The notes beneath the pieces were generated by a model. It saw only the letters and a program-made list of their open reading frames with translations, was not told the origin of the DNA and did no database searches. This document shows positions 1-6,852 of a stretch of DNA of 24,755 nt, piece by piece. The stretch is from Actinomycetes bacterium. Its GTDB lineage: Bacteria; Actinomycetota; Acidimicrobiia; Acidimicrobiales; SZUA-35. Every line of letters starts with the position of its first letter. The stretch's first letter is position 1. Where the stretch lies: the NCBI GenBank assembly GCA_024227975.1, contig JAAETV010000769.1, positions 1-24,755 of the forward strand, written 5' to 3'. The position numbers and the translations under genes are program-made.

Positions 1-707
1 AGCTGGCTGGAGGCACGGAGCAGAGCGGCGGGGAAGACCCGGTCATGGCTCCCGGCGACGAAGAGGACAGGGACCCCGATCGCGGTGATCTCCTCATGGC
101 CCAGAGCCCAATTGATCGTGTCGGCCAGCTTGGCCATCGGGGGCTGATGGAGCGATCCCAGAGCCTGGTACAAGAAGGCGTGGGCCGGATCGCGCTCGGC
201 TGTCCCCGGCCACAGAGCCCGATGGCCCCCGATGAGCTCGTGTCCCACGTCTTGCGAGCCGATCTCGGCCCTGAGGGCGGCCACGGCCGCCCTCAACTCG
301 TCGGTCCAGAGGGCCCCGATCGTGTCAGCAAAGACCAGGGACTGGACCCGGCTCGGGTGGGCCACGGCGAAGGCGGCAATGTGCCACCCTCCCATCGATT
401 GGCCGACGTGATGGGCCCCTTGGATGCCGAGGTGATCAAGGACCGCAGCCAGGTCTGCAGCTGCGGCCGGGGCGCTGGGAGCATCATTTCGGTTGGTCGA
501 ATTGCCGAACCCCCGACTGTCCCAGGTCACGACCCGGAAGTGCTGGCCGAGTACCGGCACCTGGAGATACCAGATCCCGTGGTGGCCTCCAGCCCCGTGG
601 GAGAGCACGACCACCGGACGATCATCGTCGTCGCTGGATTGGGTCAGCTCCCAGTAGATGTCCTCCCCGTCTCGGGAGACTGTTCCTTGCTGCCATTGGA
701 GATCCAT
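1..707 (-). CDS. alpha/beta hydrolase, C-terminus cut by window edge
   Basis: This is an alpha/beta-hydrolase-fold protein of the lactonase/esterase type. The reading frame runs from ATG at 707 off the left edge, giving 235 complete codons with no stop. An AAAGGA ribosome site precedes the ATG. Visible motifs are the oxyanion region L-S-H-G-A-G-G (residues 35-41), the nucleophile elbow G-Q-S-M-G-G with Ser104, and the acid loop A-G-S-H-D with Asp222. The catalytic His should lie beyond the edge. Its start is 35 nt downstream of the SDR gene stop, so the two are probably co-transcribed. The family covers many substrates, so an enol-lactonase or esterase role in a small catabolic operon is inference. 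The fold call is secure; the substrate is unknown. Confidence 0.88.
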   Translation of the reverse strand, partial: MDLQWQQGTVSRDGEDIYWELTQSSDDDDRPVVVLSHGAGGHHGIWYLQVPVLGQHFRVVTWDSRGFGNSTNRNDAPSAPAAAADLAAVLDHLGIQGAHHVGQSMGGWHIAAFAVAHPSRVQSLVFADTIGALWTDELRAAVAALRAEIGSQDVGHELIGGHRALWPGTAERDPAHAFLYQALGSLHQPPMAKLADTINWALGHEEITAIGVPVLFVAGSHDRVFPAALLRASSQ

Positions 708-742
708 GCTGGTCCTTTCGTCTCTGGCTGGGGGAGGTGGTG

Positions 743-1501
743 TCAGCCGTGAATGCCACCGTCGACGACGAAGGCCTGGCCGCTGCAGTACGAGGACTCA
801 TCGCTGGCCAGGAACAGCACCATGTTTGCGATGTCGATCGACTGACCAACCCGACCGATCGGGATGTTGCGTTCGACCTTGGCCCTCAGGTCAGGATCAG
901 CGAAGGGACGGATGTCGGCCGTCATCGGGGTCTCGATGAGACCAGGGTGAACCGAGTTGACACGGATGCCGTGCGGTCCGAGCTCCTTGGCCGCAACGCT
1001 GGTCATGCCGGTCACGGCGTACTTCGATGCTGAGTATGCAGTCCGGTTGAGGACCCCTTCCAGACCGGCCACCGAGGAGATGTTGATGATCGACCCTCCC
1101 CGCTCGGCCTTGATCAGAGCATCGGCCACCGTCTTCATCCCCAGGAAGACGCCGACCTGGTTGATCGAGATCACCCGTTCGTAGTCTTCGAACGAGGTCG
1201 CTACCAGCCTGGCGATATGGTCGACACCGGCGTTGTTGACCAGGATGTCGAGCCGACCGTGGTCCCCGAGGACGGTCGCCACCACCTCACCCCATTCCTG
1301 CTCGGAGCGAACATCGAGGTGGTGATAGTGGGCCCCGTCGATGGATGCCGCCGTCGCCTTACCCTCGTCATCGAGCACATCGGTCAGGACCACAGTCGCC
1401 CCGTGGGCCGTGAAGAGGTGACCTTCCTCGGCCCCCTGACCCCGAGCCCCACCCGTGATCAGGGCCACCTTGCCGGCCAACCGGCCCTCGTCTCCTGCCA
1501 T
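743..1501 (-). CDS. SDR-family NAD(P)-dependent oxidoreductase (3-alpha/20-beta-HSD-like)
   Basis: This is a classical short-chain dehydrogenase/reductase of 252 aa, a normal family length. Residues 16-23 form the T-G-G-A-R-G-Q-G cofactor loop and N-N-A-G lies at 89-92. The catalytic set is Asn114, Ser143, Tyr156 and Lys160 (Y-S-A-S-K), and the C-terminal V-D-G-G is present. Asp41 after beta-2 suggests NAD(H) preference, from family knowledge. I chose ATG at 1501 because AGGGGGA sits about 7 nt upstream; an in-frame TTG two codons earlier is less likely. Sequence style resembles hydroxysteroid-dehydrogenase-type SDRs, but the substrate cannot be read from the sequence. It sits upstream of the alpha/beta hydrolase in the same direction, consistent with a two-gene catabolic unit. 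Confidence 0.93.
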   Translation of the reverse strand: MAGDEGRLAGKVALITGGARGQGAEEGHLFTAHGATVVLTDVLDDEGKATAASIDGAHYHHLDVRSEQEWGEVVATVLGDHGRLDILVNNAGVDHIARLVATSFEDYERVISINQVGVFLGMKTVADALIKAERGGSIINISSVAGLEGVLNRTAYSASKYAVTGMTSVAAKELGPHGIRVNSVHPGLIETPMTADIRPFADPDLRAKVERNIPIGRVGQSIDIANMVLFLASDESSYCSGQAFVVDGGIHG

Positions 1502-1594
1502 GGTCAAGTCCCCCTGCGTGTGGCGGAACCAATGTCCACCAGTATCCGATTTGGCACGGATCGTAGCTGGTGGGCGGTTGCCGGTCGACGTGGA

Positions 1595-2674
1595 CTAGGG
1601 ACCAGGGGGCTCAGCCAGGGCCACGATCGGCTCGAGGCGGACATTGCGGTGCCGTTCGGCCGTTTCGGCCAGAGCCAGCAGGTCACCAAGGTCGTCGGCC
1701 CTTCGACCGTAGACGTCGCGGATGACCGACTCGGCGTACTCCTTGTACATAGCTCGAATGGCTCGGCCGCTCTCGGTCAGTAGCCAGACCCTTTCCTGAC
1801 GACGTCCCGGCCGCTTCATCTCATGCGACTCGACCCAGCCCCAGTCCTGTATGCGACCAAGGACCGAGGCGGCAGCTTGAGCCCGAACAGGGGCACTGAT
1901 CAGGTCGCAGACCGTCTTGGTCGTGATCCCATCCACTGCACCCTGGTGAGCGGCAAAGCCGAGAGCATCGAGAATCCTCCTTTCGACCACACCAACGCCG
2001 ATCGGCTCGACCTCGGTGAAGATCAGGTCATTGATGTAGAAGTGGCTTCGCCTCAAGGCGGCCCAGTTCGGTCTGCGTTGGGGCTCCACCGACGCAGCCG
2101 GGTCCGCTCGATGAACGACCGGTACCAGCCGGGAGTCCATGAACTCCGCTGCGGCCTGGCCGAAGGTCAGCAGGGCCTCGCGCTGTTGGGTCGTTGCCCG
2201 GTGATAGTTCTCCTGGAGGATCATCTCGATGATCTGTTTGCCAACCGTCCTGAGCTGGCGACCCCGCTCGCTCAGGCGCCAGTGGCGACCGCGCCCCTTG
2301 CTCGCGCTGGCGCCGAGGAGCTCGACCCAGCCAACGTCCTTCATCCGCTCCAGAACCGAACCAACGGTCTGGGGTGTCGTCCGAGGAGGGATCAGCTTGC
2401 AGATAGCGGCGACCGGCATGCCATCGGTCGCCCCTCGGGCCTCGGCAAAGGCCAAGGCGTCGAGTACTCGTCGCTCGATCACCCCGACACCGAGGGGATG
2501 GAGGTCTCGGAAGACCAGGTCGCTGATATAGAAGTGCACTCGTCTCAGGGAAGCCCAGGGACCGTCGATGGCACCATCAGCGGTGCCACCATTGTCGGTC
2601 TGGATATTCTTGTTGATGGAGGCTCGCGCCTTCGGGCCACGGGTGACACCCAGAAGATCTGGTTCGATGATCAC
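1595..2674 (-). CDS. tandem double winged-helix (MarR-like) protein
   Basis: This is a probable DNA-binding protein of 359 aa built from two homologous units of about 150 aa, residues 40-190 and 204-355. Both begin W-A-x-L-R-R-x-H-F-Y-I and continue with P-x-G-V-G-V-x-E-R-R and L-D-A-L. They then pass through a G-W-V-E segment, a charged wing and a long C-terminal helix. The arrangement of helices, wing and terminal helix fits a winged-helix regulator, with two copies that could act as a single-chain pseudo-dimer. The start is uncertain. GTG at 2674 lies 10 nt after the stop of the upstream gene but has no clear ribosome site, so translation may be coupled. Specific function is unknown. Fold assignment is by pattern; the duplication is read directly. 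Confidence 0.75.
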   Translation of the reverse strand: MIIEPDLLGVTRGPKARASINKNIQTDNGGTADGAIDGPWASLRRVHFYISDLVFRDLHPLGVGVIERRVLDALAFAEARGATDGMPVAAICKLIPPRTTPQTVGSVLERMKDVGWVELLGASASKGRGRHWRLSERGRQLRTVGKQIIEMILQENYHRATTQQREALLTFGQAAAEFMDSRLVPVVHRADPAASVEPQRRPNWAALRRSHFYINDLIFTEVEPIGVGVVERRILDALGFAAHQGAVDGITTKTVCDLISAPVRAQAAASVLGRIQDWGWVESHEMKRPGRRQERVWLLTESGRAIRAMYKEYAESVIRDVYGRRADDLGDLLALAETAERHRNVRLEPIVALAEPPGP

Positions 2675-2684
2675 GGCCGGCCGA

Positions 2685-3449
2685 TCACGCAGTGTGGCTG
2701 AGCCAGAACGGAACAGCGGGAGGCTCGAGCCCAAGGTGACCCGACCCGTAGGCGATGATGAACGAACGGTGTTCGGTAACGAAGCGAGCGAACCGCTGGG
2801 AGGTCCACTTGGTGCCGGGGGGCACCAGCCGTGCATCCTTCAGCACCCCGCCGAGCTCACTATTGATGTTCTTCACCACCCCATCGCCAACCCTGAGCAA
2901 GGGGGTCAACTCTCCCCAACTGCCCCACTGATGATGGCTGGCGGCGATGTAGAGCAGGGAGGCGAACCGCTCCTTGGCTCCCATGACCTCGCCCAGGTCC
3001 TGGTCAGCATCGATCAACAGACCGGGAGGGAGGGGTGCGGTGACCGAGACCCTGTCGGCCCTGGTCGCCGCCACTTCGATCTCGTTGACGACTGCTCCAG
3101 GCGAGCGCGGTATCGAACCTGGCCGGTGGAGGAGGAGGCGAGGATGGCAATGGCCCCGTCTGGCATGGAGGGCGAGCATGGCATGCGAGTTGCCGACATC
3201 GTTGAACATCATCACCAGCAGGGTCGTTGGGACCACATGATTGGCCAGGACACAGGTGCTGACGAGACCGGCCGGGGTCTTGTCGAGGGGGGCGTGAACC
3301 ACCACGTCTGGCGGAGGGATGGTCGGAAGATCGGCGATCGTCCGCCTCTGCTTCACCTCGTGGCCCCGGGCCTGATGCTCGGCGGCGAACGCCTTGGCCG
3401 GAAGATCCATGCTTGAACCCAAATAGTCGATACGTAGACGGATGCCCAT
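2685..3449 (-). CDS. hypothetical protein, partner of the winged-helix gene
   Basis: I do not recognise this 254-aa protein. ATG at 3449 has an excellent AGGAG 6 nt upstream, and an in-frame earlier start lacks support. There is no signal peptide. The N-terminus (M-G-I-R-L-R-I-D-Y-L-G) and residues around P-D-V-V-V-H-A-P look like alternating beta/alpha structure. The C-terminal third contains V-K-N-I-N-S-E-L-G, then P-P-G-T-K-W-T-S-Q-R-F. This faintly recalls the helix-turn-helix tail of serine recombinases, but no catalytic recombinase region is present. It is followed by the double winged-helix gene after 10 nt, so the pair is very likely co-transcribed and functionally linked. The opposite-strand frame here is rich in Gly/His/Asp and looks like a shadow. 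Confidence 0.65.
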   Translation of the reverse strand: MGIRLRIDYLGSSMDLPAKAFAAEHQARGHEVKQRRTIADLPTIPPPDVVVHAPLDKTPAGLVSTCVLANHVVPTTLLVMMFNDVGNSHAMLALHARRGHCHPRLLLHRPGSIPRSPGAVVNEIEVAATRADRVSVTAPLPPGLLIDADQDLGEVMGAKERFASLLYIAASHHQWGSWGELTPLLRVGDGVVKNINSELGGVLKDARLVPPGTKWTSQRFARFVTEHRSFIIAYGSGHLGLEPPAVPFWLSHTA

Positions 3450-3556
3450 CCTTTTCTCCTGACTGCGCCTCCTACGAGCCTCGGACGTGCTTCGTACAAG
3501 ACCCGGGCCGGCACCCATTCGGCGCTTGTGTGTTCTACGTCGCTGATCGTGACGAT

Positions 3557-3568
3557 TGTCATATGACA
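3557..3568. promoter_or_regulatory. perfect 12-bp palindrome TGTCATATGACA, candidate operator
   Basis: The site lies in the 214-nt region (3450-3663) between the divergent hypothetical/winged-helix unit and the OmpA-type gene. TGTCATATGACA is its own reverse complement, and a TGACAG half-site recurs at 3595-3600. A dyad this size suits a winged-helix dimer, or the single-chain double winged-helix protein encoded nearby. Operator function is inference. Confidence 0.4.
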
Positions 3569-3663
3569 GCCGACTTTTTTGCGGCCGACTTCAGTGACAG
3601 TCGCGTCTTGTACCCCAGTGCCAGAGCCCTGATCATCGAAGACATGGGCAAGAAGGGGCAACG

Positions 3664-4269
3664 ATGTTGAGACTGATGGTCACAGGATGGCTATTCGCCT
3701 TGGTAGTGACAGCAGCATGGATCGGCGTGCTCACACCGACTCCGAGCACCCCGATGAGCGGGGGCGAGACCACGGCCGTTCCAGGCTTGATCAGTGAGAT
3801 GCTTGGTCAGATTGGTCACCGTCAGGGCAACATGTATCTTCCGTCAGGAAACGACCCTGGTTCGTGTCCTCTCCACCTGACCCGAGGGCCGTCGTTCGGG
3901 CCAAACCAGGTGGGATTGAACCCAGCGGGCGAGGAAGTGCTGACGGCGGCAATGACCGAGCTGATCGAGATGAGCTGCCTCACCGACCCCATTGGCCGCA
4001 CTTGTCGCGGCCTACGGGCCGAGATCTCGGTCGAAGGCCACACCGACGATCTCCCCTCGTCACGCCATGGAGGCAACCAGCAACTGTCTCATGATCGGGC
4101 CCGATCGGTTGCCGACTGGCTGTCGGCGGCCGGCTTCACCATCCGATCCGTCGATGGTCTGGGCTCGAGCCAGCCGGCACCAGCCCCCAGCCCCGACACC
4201 CGTGACGCGGCTGAGCGCCGCCGCGACGATCGGCGGGTCTCATTGCGGGCATGGTGCCCCCGCCCCTGA
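3664..4269 (+). CDS. membrane-anchored OmpA-family peptidoglycan-binding protein
   Basis: A 201-aa exported or membrane-anchored protein. Residues 5-23 form a hydrophobic segment with a short positive N-terminus, either an uncleaved anchor or a signal peptide. Residues about 72-196 match the OmpA/MotB C-terminal domain: V-E-G-H-T-D at 123-128, N..L-S-x-x-R-A around 138-146, V-x-x-W-L, and the terminal R-R-x-x-D-R-R-V-S. This domain binds peptidoglycan non-covalently, so the protein likely tethers the membrane to the wall. Four cysteines (68, 105, 114, 198) outside the anchor could form disulfides. ATG 3664 follows an AAGGGG-type ribosome site. It is transcribed divergently from the winged-helix unit and converges with the HpaB-family gene. 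No MotA-like partner is visible, so a motility role is not suggested. Confidence 0.82.
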   Translation: MLRLMVTGWLFALVVTAAWIGVLTPTPSTPMSGGETTAVPGLISEMLGQIGHRQGNMYLPSGNDPGSCPLHLTRGPSFGPNQVGLNPAGEEVLTAAMTELIEMSCLTDPIGRTCRGLRAEISVEGHTDDLPSSRHGGNQQLSHDRARSVADWLSAAGFTIRSVDGLGSSQPAPAPSPDTRDAAERRRDDRRVSLRAWCPRP

Positions 4270-4296
4270 TCGGGTTCGAGGGTGGTGACCCAGGCC

Positions 4297-5685
4297 CTAG
4301 TGGGCGTCGTCCTCACTGAGGCCAGCGATGCTCAGAGCCTTGCGCTTGGCGCCGTCGAGGTCGTAGTGGCGACGGGTCACGATCCGCTGAGCGTAGAGAC
4401 CACCACCTGCCTGGATGTTGGTGACGAACTTCCAACCTCCATAGGCATCGGCCGTCAGATCCCGGATGGTGTGCATGAGGCGAGCCCGGTACTCCCCATC
4501 GACCTCATTGCCGGCCGACATGTACTTGCGGGCCAGGGCCCCGACCTCCGGGTTCTCGAAGTCGGCGGGAACAGGGCTGGTGAGCACCGCTCCCCCGGCG
4601 ATGTCATGGAGGTGGCGCACCATCTGGTTGTAGTTGGCAGCAGCGTGGAACTTCCCGGCGTTGACATAGAGCTCACTGGGGAAGGCCGCCCCTTCGGGCC
4701 CGACCTGGCAGTTGGAGATAGCAGCCTCGAGGGTCGAACGGATCAGGGTGGCGTGGATGATCAGCTCCGAGATCTTCTCCTTCACGTGGGCGATGCCGGC
4801 CGTCCCGTTTGCCTCAGCAACGAGTTGGGCCAGCCCCACCAGCTGGTCGGCTTCCTCGACGAAAGCCGACAACCCGCCAAGTCGTTCCCACAAACCGAGG
4901 CTGTGGGCGAACACCGCGGCATAGGCCGTCTCCCCGTCGAGGAATACCCGCTCATGGGGGACGAAGACATCGTCAAAGATCACAAACCCTTCCGGGTAGT
5001 GATAGCGGCCAGAGATGGGGAAGGCCCGAACGTCCTCGTGGCGAGGGGCGTAGGTGGTATTGATGATCCTCACCCCCTCAGCGTTGACCGGCACGATGCA
5101 ACCGATTGACCAGTCCTCCTCCCCCGCCTTCATCGCCTTGGTTGGGATCGTGAGCAGGTCATGACCAAAGGAGGCACCCGTGATGTGCAGCTTCGCTCCC
5201 CGGATTACGACCCCGTCGCGCTGACGATCAACGACCCGAACGTAGGAGTCGAGGTCATCCTGCTTGGCTGGAGGTCGGGATCTATCCCCCTTGGCATCGG
5301 TGATGCATTGGGTGATGCGGACATCGCCTCGTTGGGCCTCCTCGATGTACATCCCGATCCGCTCCAGGTAGTCGGGCTTCATCTCGGTCATACGACCGGC
5401 CGCCGTCTTCAGCGTCTGGATCGAGGTCGACGTGACATGGGCCATCATCCCGGCATCGTGGAGGAGAGGGATCAGCTCACGAAGATCATCGGCCGACTGA
5501 GGAACCCCGAGCAGGGGGCTGACCGCATCGGGAGCTGGATCGTAGTACTTGTCATAGGCCTTGGCCGTGAGGTCGACGGTCTGTCCTAGGAGGGGATGAC
5601 CAACCAGATCATCTATCCGCTCACCCTCGAAGTACGTCATGCGGCCATCATCGAGTGACGCCTTGTATTGCTGGCCGGTAAGCAT
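4297..5685 (-). CDS. 4-hydroxyphenylacetate 3-monooxygenase / 4-hydroxybutyryl-CoA dehydratase family protein
   Basis: A 462-aa flavoprotein with the acyl-CoA-dehydrogenase-like fold of the HpaB/AbfD family. Diagnostic stretches are L-T-G-Q-Q-Y near the start, I-T-D-A-K-G-D-R-S (128-136), V-I-R-G-A-K-x-H-I-T-G-A (160-171), I-F-D-D-V-F-V-P-x-E-R (236-246) and D-I-A-G-G near 361. Members are either FAD-dependent phenol hydroxylases, which need a flavin reductase, or Fe-S/FAD dehydratases acting on 4-hydroxybutyryl-CoA. From memory the dehydratase ligands are two Cys near residue 100, then a His and a Cys near 292-299. Here the corresponding regions (M-A-H-V-T-S-T-S, 81-88; H-S-L-G-L-W-E-R-L-G-G-L-S, 261-273) lack the Cys residues, so a monooxygenase or divergent role is favoured. 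ATG 5685 follows AAGGGG; the longer GTG-type frame upstream is not needed. No flavin reductase is adjacent. Confidence 0.88.
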   Translation of the reverse strand: MLTGQQYKASLDDGRMTYFEGERIDDLVGHPLLGQTVDLTAKAYDKYYDPAPDAVSPLLGVPQSADDLRELIPLLHDAGMMAHVTSTSIQTLKTAAGRMTEMKPDYLERIGMYIEEAQRGDVRITQCITDAKGDRSRPPAKQDDLDSYVRVVDRQRDGVVIRGAKLHITGASFGHDLLTIPTKAMKAGEEDWSIGCIVPVNAEGVRIINTTYAPRHEDVRAFPISGRYHYPEGFVIFDDVFVPHERVFLDGETAYAAVFAHSLGLWERLGGLSAFVEEADQLVGLAQLVAEANGTAGIAHVKEKISELIIHATLIRSTLEAAISNCQVGPEGAAFPSELYVNAGKFHAAANYNQMVRHLHDIAGGAVLTSPVPADFENPEVGALARKYMSAGNEVDGEYRARLMHTIRDLTADAYGGWKFVTNIQAGGGLYAQRIVTRRHYDLDGAKRKALSIAGLSEDDAH

Positions 5686-5958
5686 GGTGGTACCCCTTCG
5701 GTCACCTGGACTCTGTGCACGGTTGTTCGCCGTCAACGCTCCCATGCTCGGGCACCGCTCGCCAGTCCAACCAACCAGTACCTGAGCACACTCGAGTGCT
5801 GACCTGCATCACTCCTCCGGCCTGACGCTAAGAGGGGGGTCGTGGAGTAGCGGACCCGTTCATGGCACGACCTCTTGCGACCGCCCCTCTGAGGCAAAGA
5901 GCGAACGAAACCGGTATGACAGGTTGCTCCCGCCCTCAACTGGCTATTCTCGGCCCCT
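5686..5958. other. divergent intergenic region with competing hairpins
   Basis: This 273-nt region separates the HpaB-family gene from tesB and should hold promoters for both. It contains a perfect 10-bp palindrome CACTCGAGTG at 5789-5798. It also holds a G-rich arm at 5830-5844 that can pair with either of two downstream arms, CACGACCTCTT (5866-5876) or CGACCGCCCCTCT (5878-5890). Because both use the same arm, the structures are mutually exclusive in a tesB leader transcript. No convincing tRNA or known riboswitch is seen. Confidence 0.4.
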
Positions 5959-6852
5959 GTGGCAGCACTGGACGACCTGATAGCAATCGCCACCCTCGAA
6001 GCCGTTGGCGATGACCGCTTCGTTGGTGTCGGCTCTCGCGATGACGGGTTCGATGCCACCTACGGCGGCCACTTCTTGGGCCAGGCCGTAGCCGCTGCCA
6101 GCGCTACCGTCGACCACGACCAGCGGATTCACTCGCTTCACGCCTACTTCCTTCGAGCCGGCAGGCCTGGCCAGCCGTTCACCCTGGCCGTCGACCGCCT
6201 GCGAGATGGCAGGACCTTCAGCTCGCGACGAGTCACCGTCTACCAAGACGACACCAAGCCCCAATTCGAGTTGCTGGCCTCATTCGCTCGCCCTGAGGAT
6301 GGCCCCCAGCTCCAGGCTTCGGCCCCGGTCGATCTCACCTCGTTGCCAAGACCCGATGACTTGCCGAGAAGGGATGAGCTGATGCAGTCGCTCGATCCAC
6401 TCCCTCTTCCTGAGGCCTGGGCCTTGCGGGACTATGGCCTTGATCTGCGAACGATCGCCGCTCCCTGGGCTCCCGACGGTCCATCAGCCGAGGGTGGTAT
6501 CCGCATCTGGGCCCGGGCCGACGGGGAATTGCCCGACGAGCCAGCCCTTCACTGCGCCCTCTTGGCCTACCAGAGCGACGAGTCTCTGGCCGACAACATC
6601 GCTATCCCCTGGGGTGCCACCTGGGGGAGCCCAGGTGTCATCTTCGTCAGTCTCGATCATGCCATGTGGTTTCATCGACCCTTCGATCTCAACCGATGGC
6701 ACCTGATCGATCAGCAGCCGCTCACGGTCAGCCAAGGCCGCGGGGTGGCAACAGCAACGGTCTGGAGCCCAGAAGGAGAACTCGTGGCCTCGTTCACCCA
6801 GGAGGCGCTGCTGCGCTTCGAAGACAACAGATTGGTCGAGAACCGTGGCTGA
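5959..6852 (+). CDS. tesB: acyl-CoA thioesterase II
   Basis: This enzyme hydrolyses acyl-CoA to free fatty acid and CoA. The 297 aa form the double hot-dog TesB architecture. The first hot-dog carries G-G-H-F-L-G-Q-A (36-43) and L-H-A-Y-F-L-R-A-G (60-68). The second carries L-A-Y-x-S-D (202-207) and S-L-D-H-A-M-W-F-H-R-P-F (231-242), with S-F-T-Q-E (279-283) near the end. Aligned by eye with E. coli TesB, the Asp-Thr-Gln triad maps to Asp207, Ser231 (conservative) and Gln281. The start is GTG 5959, with no strong ribosome site. Its stop overlaps the penicillin-binding-protein start by 8 nt, so the two are translationally linked. Family assignment is secure; the physiological acyl chain is unknown. 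Confidence 0.93.
   Translation: MAALDDLIAIATLEAVGDDRFVGVGSRDDGFDATYGGHFLGQAVAAASATVDHDQRIHSLHAYFLRAGRPGQPFTLAVDRLRDGRTFSSRRVTVYQDDTKPQFELLASFARPEDGPQLQASAPVDLTSLPRPDDLPRRDELMQSLDPLPLPEAWALRDYGLDLRTIAAPWAPDGPSAEGGIRIWARADGELPDEPALHCALLAYQSDESLADNIAIPWGATWGSPGVIFVSLDHAMWFHRPFDLNRWHLIDQQPLTVSQGRGVATATVWSPEGELVASFTQEALLRFEDNRLVENRG

Noticed and set aside
45..752. 235-aa plus-strand open frame opposite the alpha/beta hydrolase and SDR start
   Set aside because: It is the antisense of a frame carrying G-Q-S-M-G-G and the other hydrolase motifs. Its composition (Gly/Asp/His-rich) is typical of a shadow.
2974..3240. serine recombinase or mobile-element gene
   Set aside because: The K-W-T-S-Q-R-F tail of the minus-strand protein is suggestive, but no catalytic recombinase domain, terminal repeats or target duplication is visible.
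2568..3416. 282-aa plus-strand open frame opposite the unrecognised gene
   Set aside because: It lacks a ribosome site and is rich in Gly, His, Asp and Glu without hydrophobic pattern. The minus-strand frame has AGGAG at the correct spacing.
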